The notes beneath the pieces are model-generated. The model was not told the origin of the DNA. It saw nothing but the letters and a program-made list of their open reading frames with translations, and made no database searches. Of a stretch of DNA of 64,000 bases, positions 34,567 to 40,922 are shown piece by piece (position 1 is the first letter of the stretch; each line of letters starts with the position of its first letter). The stretch spans positions 7,130,001-7,194,000 of the forward strand of contig NZ_CP108101.1 in assembly GCF_036195325.1 (NCBI RefSeq), given 5' to 3'. The position numbers and the translations under genes are program-made. Source of the stretch: Streptomyces sp. NBC_00234 (GTDB lineage: Bacteria > Actinomycetota > Actinomycetes > Streptomycetales > Streptomycetaceae).

Positions 34567-35466
34567 TCAGACGGCCAGCCGCAGTGAGGTGGCACAGATG
34601 CCGAGCCGCACGGTCTGCCCCCACGTCAGCTCCAGTGCGTCGGCCTCCATCCCGTCGCCGAAGACCACCAGCCGGTCGGACTCGACGGTGAGCTCCAGGC
34701 CCTGTCCGCGCCCCAGTTCCCCCGCCACGAGTGAGGTGCCGGTCGCGGGTGAGGGCCATGCCTCGCGGACGAACCAGAGCAGCCGGGGATCGGACGGCGC
34801 GGGCAGGCTCAGCCCGCTGCCTCGTTCCAGCCAGAGCGAGCGGAGCCACCCCGTCGCGCCGGTCCCGGTGCCGACCAGGACACCCGACGACGCCTGGGCT
34901 TCCCCGGCGCGCGGGGCGCCGTCGGCGGCGAGGTGGTAACGGGCCGTCTGGTGGCCGGGCGGTCCGAGATAGATCTCGTTCAGCGCGATCAGCCGCTGGG
35001 TGTCGTCGGCCACGGCCTCGACCATGGTGAGCGTGTCCACCGCGGCACCCGGCCCCGCCGCCGACCGCAGCAGGGCCGCGGCGTCACCCGCGCGGTGACG
35101 CACCAGGACACCCGGATTGCGCCCGGGATCGGTGTCGATGCCCACCACCGGCTGGCCCGACAGGTACTTGGCGGCGTTGGCGACCAGTCCGTCCTGGCCG
35201 ACCACGACCACCACGTCCTCGGGGCCGAAGAGGAAGCGGTCGAGATCCGCGCGCTCCACCCGGGAGCGCCGCCACTGGAGCGGGACGGCCGCCGCGACGT
35301 CCGTGAGCGCCTGCTGGGTGCGGTGATGGCGCAGGGCCACCTCCTCGATGGACCTGCCGCGGCCCGCGAGGAAGAAGGCGGCCTGGCCGTGGGTGCCGTG
35401 CCGGGCCAGCAACTCCTCGTACTCGGTGGTGCGGTGGACGAGCACGGCCCGCGGCGCGAGGCTCAC
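34567..35466 (-). CDS. NAD-kinase-like protein
   Basis: The 299-residue protein has the ATP-NAD kinase fold: VVVVVGQDGLVANAAKYL corresponds to the GGDG motif (first Gly replaced by Gln), PVVGIDTDPGRNPGVLV follows, IALNEIYLG matches the NE motif and GTGTGATGW the nucleotide-contact loop. It probably phosphorylates NAD or a related compound, but the divergent GQDG and low overall match to the housekeeping NAD kinase suggest a specialised role. The GTG start at 35466 overlaps the stop of the SPFH gene (GTGA), so both proteins are made together. Confidence 0.75.
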   Translation of the reverse strand: MSLAPRAVLVHRTTEYEELLARHGTHGQAAFFLAGRGRSIEEVALRHHRTQQALTDVAAAVPLQWRRSRVERADLDRFLFGPEDVVVVVGQDGLVANAAKYLSGQPVVGIDTDPGRNPGVLVRHRAGDAAALLRSAAGPGAAVDTLTMVEAVADDTQRLIALNEIYLGPPGHQTARYHLAADGAPRAGEAQASSGVLVGTGTGATGWLRSLWLERGSGLSLPAPSDPRLLWFVREAWPSPATGTSLVAGELGRGQGLELTVESDRLVVFGDGMEADALELTWGQTVRLGICATSLRLAV

Positions 35467-36476
35467 GCCTTCGTCCCGGTCTCCGGGCGGCCGAGCTTGG
35501 CGAGCAGGCCGGTGAGGATGTCGGGGGAGAGGGTGAGGCTGTCGATGCGTGGCAGGTTCTCCGCCAGTCGCGTGGCCGCCAGGGCGTGCAGGGTCCCGGG
35601 GTCGACGTCCGCGTGGACGCGCAGCCAGGCCGCCTGGGCCTCGGCGCGGGCGGCGCCGATGTCGCGGGCAGCTTCGGCGTCCGCTCGGGAGAGACGCACC
35701 TTGCGCGCCGCCTCGGCCTCCGTCCGTACGCCGTCGGCCGCCGCCTTCTCCTCGGCCTCGCGTCGCGCGTTGGTGCCGCGCTGGTCCACCAACTGCTCTT
35801 CTCTGCGGGCCAGTTCGATCTGGCTGGCGAGTTCGTTCTCGGCGATGGCACGTTCCCGCTCGACCGCGACGGCCCGGCGTTCGTAGGTGGCCCGGTCGGC
35901 CTCCTGCTGGATCTGCTCCCGGGCGGGGGTCCGCAGGGCCCGCTCGACCTCCGCCTCGGGCCGGATGGCCACCACGCGTACGGCCACGACGTCGATACCG
36001 GTGTCGGGCAGGCGCGGTTCGGCGGCGAGGCCCGCGGCGACCCGGTCCCGTACCGCGGCGACCCCGTCCACGAGCGCGGCGGCGAGCGGTGTGCGGGCCA
36101 GGGCGTCCAGGGTGTGCTGCTGCGCGGTCTCGGTGAGCAGGGTGCCGATCTGCTCCAGTGGCGCGCTGCGCCAGGCACCGGTGTCCGGGTCCACGGAGAA
36201 GTCCAGCCGGGCCGCGGCTCCCGCGGGGTCGCTGATCCGGTACGTCACCGTGGCCTGCACGGTGACGTCCTGGAAGTCCGCCGTGCGGGCGTGGAAGGCC
36301 ATGGCGAGCTCGCGGTCGTCGACCGGCACCTCCGAGAGCGCCGCGGTCAGTGACCGGTACCAGAAGCTGAGCCCCGTGCCGTCGTGGCTGAGCTTGCCGC
36401 GCTTGTGGTGGCGGATGTGCGCGGTGGGCGCGGAGCGCAGATGGCGCCAGCCGAGGCGCCTCGTGATGTCGGCCAT
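35463..36476 (-). CDS. SPFH (band 7/flotillin-like) domain protein
   Basis: The 337-residue protein is an SPFH-domain scaffold. The beta-rich SPFH core covers about residues 45-185 (VPVDDRELAMAFHARTADFQDVTVQATVTYRISD), followed by a long charged coiled coil rich in Glu, Ala and Arg (EQIQQEADRATYERRAVAVERE to EARDIGAARAEAQAAW). No membrane helix or signal is evident at the N-terminus, so it is either soluble or peripherally attached. It is translationally coupled to the NAD-kinase-like gene. A clear promoter with an inverted repeat lies upstream. Confidence 0.85.
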   Translation of the reverse strand: MADITRRLGWRHLRSAPTAHIRHHKRGKLSHDGTGLSFWYRSLTAALSEVPVDDRELAMAFHARTADFQDVTVQATVTYRISDPAGAAARLDFSVDPDTGAWRSAPLEQIGTLLTETAQQHTLDALARTPLAAALVDGVAAVRDRVAAGLAAEPRLPDTGIDVVAVRVVAIRPEAEVERALRTPAREQIQQEADRATYERRAVAVERERAIAENELASQIELARREEQLVDQRGTNARREAEEKAAADGVRTEAEAARKVRLSRADAEAARDIGAARAEAQAAWLRVHADVDPGTLHALAATRLAENLPRIDSLTLSPDILTGLLAKLGRPETGTKA

Positions 36477-36507
36477 GGAGTCCCGCCCCTTTCGTTGTCG
36501 TCATGTA

Positions 36508-36538
36508 GACGATAACGGGAGCGGCCCTATATCGTCAA
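36508..36538 (-). promoter_or_regulatory. promoter with overlapping inverted repeat upstream of SPFH gene
   Basis: On the minus strand TTGACG (36538-36533) and TATCGT (36514-36509) form a -35/-10 pair with 18-base spacing. The same elements contain an inverted repeat GACGATA-N15-TATCGTC (36536-36508), and a further TCGTC/GACGA pair (36498-36512) overlaps the -10. A repressor bound here would cover the promoter. The -35 overlaps the stop codon of the SDR gene. Confidence 0.55.
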
Positions 36539-37332
36539 GGGGATGAAAAGGGGGTGCGGGCGGCCTGTGCCGCCAGATACCGGGCCGGTGTCTCCCCGCC
36601 GCCGTGCACCGCCAGATCCGCGCCGTTGACGTAGGCGGCGAGCTCGCTCGCCAGATACAGGCAGGCGCGCGCGACGTCGTCGGGAGCCGCCATCCGCCGC
36701 ATGGGGACGACTCCTGCCACGGCCGCCCCGCCGTCCTCCCCGTACACCTCCGCCGAGTCTTCGGTACGGACGAGGCCCGTGGTGATGTGGTTGACGCGCA
36801 CCCGAGGGGCCCACTCCAGGGCCAGCGCCCTGGTCAGCCCCAGTAGTCCCGCCTTGGCCGCCGTGTAGGCGGCGGTGCCCGGCTGCGGGGTGCGGGCGGC
36901 GACGCTGCCGATGTTGATCACGCAGCCGCCGTCGTCCTGGCCCTGCATGACCCGGTTCGCGGCCTGCGCCACGTAGAACGGGGCGAGCAGGTTGAGGGCG
37001 ACGACCTTCTCCACGAAGCGCGGGGAGACCGTGGCCGCATCCGCGGAAGGTGATCCGCCCGCGTTGTTGACCAGTACGTCCAGCCGGCCGAACCGTTCCA
37101 CCGCCGCATCCACGAGCGCCGCCGCCGCTGCCGGGTCGCGGACGTCCGCCGCCCGGAACGCGCAGCGCCGTGTGCCGGTGCCCGGCAGGGTGGCCGGCGC
37201 GCTCCGGCCGCACACCAGGACGTCCGCGCCCGAGGCGAGGAACGCCTCGGCGATGGCGGCGCCGATCCCCTTGGTCCCGCCGGTGACGAGGACCGTTCGC
37301 CCGGTGAAGTCGATCGGATTGCCGAAGTCCAT
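36535..37332 (-). CDS. SDR-family NAD(P)-dependent oxidoreductase
   Basis: This 265-residue classical short-chain dehydrogenase has the cofactor motif TGGTKGIG (about residues 18-25), NNAG near 90 and the catalytic Ser-Tyr-Lys set (IGSVAARTPQPGTAAYTAAKAG). It reduces or oxidises an alcohol/ketone with NAD(P); the substrate is unknown. The ATG at 37332 gives a normal N-terminus. A palindromic candidate operator (37386-37403) lies in its upstream region. Confidence 0.88.
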   Translation of the reverse strand: MDFGNPIDFTGRTVLVTGGTKGIGAAIAEAFLASGADVLVCGRSAPATLPGTGTRRCAFRAADVRDPAAAAALVDAAVERFGRLDVLVNNAGGSPSADAATVSPRFVEKVVALNLLAPFYVAQAANRVMQGQDDGGCVINIGSVAARTPQPGTAAYTAAKAGLLGLTRALALEWAPRVRVNHITTGLVRTEDSAEVYGEDGGAAVAGVVPMRRMAAPDDVARACLYLASELAAYVNGADLAVHGGGETPARYLAAQAARTPFSSP

Positions 37333-37385
37333 GATCCGCCCCTGCCGCTGTCGGTGAACGGGACCGTCCCGGCCGCCATGAATCT

Positions 37386-37403
37386 ACCAACTGTTTGTTT
37401 GGT
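37386..37403. promoter_or_regulatory. candidate TetR-type operator upstream of SDR gene
   Basis: ACCAA-N8-TTGGT forms a perfect 5-bp inverted repeat in an AT-rich pocket (18 bp, core CTGTTTGT) 54 bases upstream of the SDR start. Size and symmetry suit a TetR-family repressor; no regulator gene is directly adjacent on this side. Confidence 0.45.
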
Positions 37404-37422
37404 GAGGCAGGGGGTGGGAGCA

Positions 37423-37462
37423 CGGACGGCCGGTGACCTCGACTGAGGTCACCGGCCGTCCG
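37423..37462 (-). terminator. very strong hairpin terminator
   Basis: An 18-bp perfect stem with a 4-base loop (arms end in GACCTC and GAGGTC). It lies downstream of the TetR gene read on the minus strand, beyond the palindromic repeat element, and probably ends that transcript before the SDR promoter. Confidence 0.6.
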
Positions 37463-37550
37463 GACGGTGCGCCGCCCCCGTCCCCACGGTGCGGCGCGGG
37501 CGGGCCGTCGTCCTCCGCTGGGGACGGCGGCCCACGTTCATCGGGGCCCG

Positions 37551-37716
37551 CTAGGGCCTCTCGTTTGGATCATGCCGGGCTCGCGTGCCCTGGTGTGCGC
37601 ATCTGCGGCGTTGTCGTCGGTCGCCGACGCTCCGCGTCGACTCTCTCCTCCGCCTTGCAGCTGCGCACACCAGGCCCCGCTCCCTGATCCGGCCTGATCC
37701 AAACGAAAGGCCCTAG
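37551..37716. repeat. nested palindromic repeat element, long copy
   Basis: A 166-bp element with imperfect terminal inverted repeats of about 28 bp (beginning CTAGGGCCTCTCGTTTGG and ending CCAAACGAAAGGCCCTAG). Inside it a second perfect inverted repeat, CTGGTGTGCGCA / TGCGCACACCAG, brackets about 70 bp. It contains no gene. A short version of the same element in opposite orientation lies at 54204-54274, in which the inner bracketed part is missing. Confidence 0.75.
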
Positions 37717-37723
37717 GGCCTTC

Positions 37724-38341
37724 CTAGGCCGACCCGAGCCCCAGGGCGGGGAGGATCGAGCTCTCCACGAAGCGTGTGAGATACGCCTCGTCGGCGTACC
37801 GCCCCTCCAGGAGGGGCCGGGCCCGCATGACGCCCAGGAGCTGCGTGGCCACGAACTCGGCGGCGGGAGCGTCCGAGGCGATCTCGCCGCGCTCCCGGCC
37901 GCGGTCGACCATGTGCTCGATCGCGGCGATCTGCGGCAGGATCAGCGCCTCGCGCAGCGCGCACAGCAGCTCGGGGTTCTGCAGGGCCGCATGGCTCAGT
38001 GCGTGCGAGAGCGGGGTGTCGCGCCCCGAGGCCGCGCCGATGGCGAGCGCCGCCTCGCGCAGGTCGCCGGCGAGCGTACCCGTGTCGATGGGCGGAAGCA
38101 GCATGCGGCTGGTGCCGTGCAGGGCCGCCACGACCAGCTCCGGCTTGGAGCCCCACTGCCGGTAGAGCGTCGACTTCCCGCACCGGGTGCGCGAGGCGAC
38201 CCCCTCCATGGTCAGCGACTCGTAACCGCTCTCCCGGATGAGATCCAGCACAGCCGCGTAGAGCTCCTGCTCCCGCTCCGGCGTGATCTTCGACCGGCGG
38301 GACGTGGCGAGCGACTCCTGTGCGGGCTCGTGCGACGACAT
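37724..38341 (-). CDS. TetR-family transcriptional regulator
   Basis: The 205-residue repressor has an N-terminal HTH (LDLIRESGYESLTMEGVASR, TRCGKSTLYRQWGSKPELV) and a ligand-binding C-terminal domain of the TetR_C type. ATG 38341 is preceded by GAGAGGGAAAG; the frame stays open to 38545, but that stretch lies within the operator region. It is divergent from a PAP2 phosphatase gene, and the 160-bp region between them holds a large palindromic operator array, so it very probably regulates itself and the PAP2-transporter pair. The ligand is unknown. Confidence 0.88.
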   Translation of the reverse strand: MSSHEPAQESLATSRRSKITPEREQELYAAVLDLIRESGYESLTMEGVASRTRCGKSTLYRQWGSKPELVVAALHGTSRMLLPPIDTGTLAGDLREAALAIGAASGRDTPLSHALSHAALQNPELLCALREALILPQIAAIEHMVDRGRERGEIASDAPAAEFVATQLLGVMRARPLLEGRYADEAYLTRFVESSILPALGLGSA

Positions 38342-38376
38342 GGCTTTCCCTCTCAGCGACGGTGCGACGAGGTCCT

Positions 38377-38448
38377 TCGATACGCCAGTGTACCGATACG
38401 CGGGTGTACCGATACGTTCGCGTATCGGTACACTGGCGTATCGATACG
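38377..38448. promoter_or_regulatory. palindromic operator array between TetR and PAP2 genes
   Basis: Two perfect 26-bp inverted arms (38377-38402 and 38419-38444) enclose a 16-bp centre. The 11-mer GTACCGATACG occurs at 38390-38400 and 38406-38416 and inverted at 38421-38431, and the core CGATACG or its complement occurs six times in 72 bp. Repeated half-sites suggest cooperative binding of several TetR dimers. Confidence 0.8.
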
Positions 38449-38501
38449 GCATGGACTGGACCATGCCGCCGTAACAGCGCTTCGTCAGCAAAGGGGCACG
38501 G

Positions 38502-39371
38502 GTGATGTACGCCCGCAGACAGCCTGCAGATCGGGAGCCGGACACTTCTGCCCGACCGCCCCTCGTCCGCGAGCTTCTTCTCGTCGCAGGACTCTTCCTC
38601 GTCTACAAGTTCGGCCGCCAGGCCGCGAACGGCCATGTCGAGGAAGCGTTCCGCAACGCCGGACACGTCTGGGACTTCGAGCGCGCCGTGTCCCTCCCGG
38701 GCGAGGGAGCGGTGCAGGGGCTGCTGCTGCACAGCGAGACGCTGGTCCACCTGGCGAACACCTACTACGCGACGGTGCACTTCCCCGCCACGCTGCTGTT
38801 CCTGGTGTGGCTGTACTGGCGCCGCCCGCGCCACTACGTCTGGTCGCGCCGCATCCTCGCCGTGCTCACCGGCGCGGCACTCGCGCTCCACCTGCTGTTC
38901 CCGCTCGCCCCGCCCCGGATGCTGGACGCCGCCGGACTCGTCGACACCGGTCAGGTGTACGGCCCCACGGTGTACGGGGACACGCCCGCGACCGACTCCA
39001 TGGCCAACCAGTTCGCCGCGATGCCCTCGCTGCACTTCGGCTGGGCCGTGATGGTCGCCGTCGGACTGATCGTCGCCACCCGCTCCCGGTGGCGCTGGCT
39101 CTGGCTGCTGCACCCCGCGGTCACCCTGTTCGTCATAGTGGGAACCGCCAACCACTACTGGCTCGACGCCCTCGTCGTGTCCGCGCTGCTCGCCGTCGCC
39201 TTCGCCGCGCTCCGGCTGCCGCAGCCCTCCCGGGCCCGGGTCTACCTCCCGTGGCCCTCCGCGGCCGAGGTGGCGTCCGGCGTGGCCGGCCCCGGAGCGG
39301 CGGCGGTCGCCTCCGGTGCCCCCGTGCCCGCCGGGGCGACCGCACTCGCCCGGTCCGGAGCCCCGCGATGA
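38502..39371 (+). CDS. PAP2-family membrane phosphatase
   Basis: The 289-residue integral membrane protein has about six helices and the PAP2 catalytic motifs MPSLHFGWAV (His in the SLH motif) and NHYWLDALV (third motif), with an RRP-type stretch between helices 2 and 3. Such proteins remove phosphate from lipid phosphates or transfer phospho-groups (inositol phosphorylceramide synthase-like). GTG 38502 or ATG 38505 may be used, with AAGGGG upstream. An Ala/Pro-rich C-terminal tail follows. The stop overlaps the start of the transporter gene (ATGA), forming an operon controlled by the divergent TetR. Confidence 0.85.
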   Translation: MMYARRQPADREPDTSARPPLVRELLLVAGLFLVYKFGRQAANGHVEEAFRNAGHVWDFERAVSLPGEGAVQGLLLHSETLVHLANTYYATVHFPATLLFLVWLYWRRPRHYVWSRRILAVLTGAALALHLLFPLAPPRMLDAAGLVDTGQVYGPTVYGDTPATDSMANQFAAMPSLHFGWAVMVAVGLIVATRSRWRWLWLLHPAVTLFVIVGTANHYWLDALVVSALLAVAFAALRLPQPSRARVYLPWPSAAEVASGVAGPGAAAVASGAPVPAGATALARSGAPR

Positions 39372-40333
39372 ACGCCACGCTCATAGCGGTGGGGCTGTCC
39401 CTCGTCTCCGCCGCCGCCTACGCGCTGGCCGCCGTCGCACAGGCCCGGCTCGCCGCAGGTGCCGCCCCCTCCGACGGGGTGCTCCGCATGCTGGGCCGTG
39501 GTGCCTGGTGGTCGGCGGTCGGCCTGAACGCGGGGGGCGCGCTGCTGCACGTGGTCGCGCTGAAGTACGGACCGCTGACCCTGGTCCAGCCACTGGGCGC
39601 GCTCACGCTCGTCGCCGCCGTCCCGCTGGGCGCGCGCTCCGCGGGACGGCGTGTCAGCCGGACCGAGTGGCGCGGCACGATGCTCACCCTGCTCGGCCTC
39701 GGAGCGCTGCTGCTCGCCGCGGGCGGCGGCGCCGCGCACGAGACCCTGACCCTGCCGGAGGCCCTCGGCGTCGGGGTGGCGACGATGGCGCTCGTCGCCG
39801 TACTCGGCAGGCCCGGTACCCGGCCCGGCCTGCGCCACGCCACGGCGGCCGGCATCACCTCGGGTGTCGCGTCGGCGCTCACCCAGACACTCACCGTCGC
39901 CGTCACCGATCACACCACCGGGCCGCTGATCAGCTGGCGGCTGGTGACGGTGGCGCTCTTCGTCTCCGCCTTCGCGATGGGGGGACTGCTGCTGGCCCAG
40001 ATCGCGTTCCGCGGTGGCCTCGGCGCCCCGCTCGCGGTCGTCACCCTGGCCAATCCGGTGGCCGCCGCAGCCGTCGGCATGGCGCTGCTCGGGGAACGGC
40101 TCCAGGGCGGGCCGATCACCCTGATCCCGGCGCTCCTGGGCAGCGGGGCCGCCGTGCGCGGGGTGATCCTGCTCAGCCGGGCCACCGAGGAGGCCGCCGC
40201 GCCCGGCCCTGCGGCGCGCACGTCGTCCCCGGCACCGGGTTCCTCGTCGAGGGTGATCATCGGTAGTCCGCGAAAGCTGGACCGGCAGCCGCTGGGTGCC
40301 GAGCCTGTCACGTCCCCGGTGGGCGGTTCCTGA
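39368..40333 (+). CDS. EamA-like (DMT superfamily) membrane transporter
   Basis: The 321-residue protein has about nine to ten hydrophobic helices in two EamA-like halves, with the first half reading YGPLTLVQPLGALTLVAAVPLGA and the second AIAFRGGLGAPLAVVTLANPVAA in loose form, and a hydrophilic C-terminal tail. It is probably an exporter of a small metabolite; no substrate can be named. It overlaps the PAP2 gene by 4 bases and shares the TetR-controlled promoter. It is convergent with the PadR gene, 13 bp away. Confidence 0.78.
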   Translation: MNATLIAVGLSLVSAAAYALAAVAQARLAAGAAPSDGVLRMLGRGAWWSAVGLNAGGALLHVVALKYGPLTLVQPLGALTLVAAVPLGARSAGRRVSRTEWRGTMLTLLGLGALLLAAGGGAAHETLTLPEALGVGVATMALVAVLGRPGTRPGLRHATAAGITSGVASALTQTLTVAVTDHTTGPLISWRLVTVALFVSAFAMGGLLLAQIAFRGGLGAPLAVVTLANPVAAAAVGMALLGERLQGGPITLIPALLGSGAAVRGVILLSRATEEAAAPGPAARTSSPAPGSSSRVIIGSPRKLDRQPLGAEPVTSPVGGS

Positions 40334-40346
40334 GCCGCCCGGTGCC

Positions 40347-40889
40347 TCAGTCGCCGGCGAGCGTCGGCTCGTCGGCGAGGGCCCTGGTCAGCCACCCGAT
40401 CCAGAAGGTCTCCATGTCGATTCCGCCGCGCAGGACGAGATGCCGGAGGCGGTCCTCGTCGGCGGTCCTCTCGGGCGGGAAGTCCCGCTCCTCGATCCGC
40501 AGGTACTCCTCCAGCTGACGCCGGTGCAGGGCGAGATGGCGGCGCAGTTCGGCCCCCAGACCGTCCGCTCCGACGACCGCCGCCGCCCGCATCCTCAGCA
40601 GCAGCGGATCGCGGACCGGCCGCGGGTCCTCGGAGAGGGCCACCCAGGCGGCCAGCTCCTCGCGGCCCGCGGGCAGGACCTCGTACTCCTTCTTCTGCCC
40701 ACGGGCCGGCTGGGCCGACGGCAGGGCCCGGATCTGCCCGGACTGCTCCAGTTTCCCCAGCTCGCGATAGATCTGCTGATGCGTGGACGACCAGAAGTAA
40801 CCGATCGAACGGTCGAACCTGCGCGTCAGCTCCAGCCCCGACGACGGCTTTTCGAGCAGGGCGGTGAGAATCGCGTGCGGGAGTGACAT
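40347..40889 (-). CDS. PadR-family transcriptional regulator
   Basis: The 180-residue repressor has the N-terminal PadR winged helix (SLPHAILTALLEKPSSGLELTRRF, HQQIYRELGKLEQSGQI) and a C-terminal helical dimerisation domain (Vir_C-like). ATG 40889 is chosen with AGGA 8 bases upstream and matches the common family start MSLPHAILTALL; ATG 40898 is the alternative. Its neighbour, the FadH-like gene, ends 33 bases away and is read in the same direction from further upstream. The effector is unknown. Confidence 0.9.
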   Translation of the reverse strand: MSLPHAILTALLEKPSSGLELTRRFDRSIGYFWSSTHQQIYRELGKLEQSGQIRALPSAQPARGQKKEYEVLPAGREELAAWVALSEDPRPVRDPLLLRMRAAAVVGADGLGAELRRHLALHRRQLEEYLRIEERDFPPERTADEDRLRHLVLRGGIDMETFWIGWLTRALADEPTLAGD

Positions 40890-40922
40890 GAAGTGCATCC
40901 TAGGGAGGGACGGGCCCGGCGG

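Noticed and set aside
38377..38448. CRISPR-like repeats
   Set aside because: The repeats are palindromic half-sites without regular spacers or cas genes; they fit an operator array.
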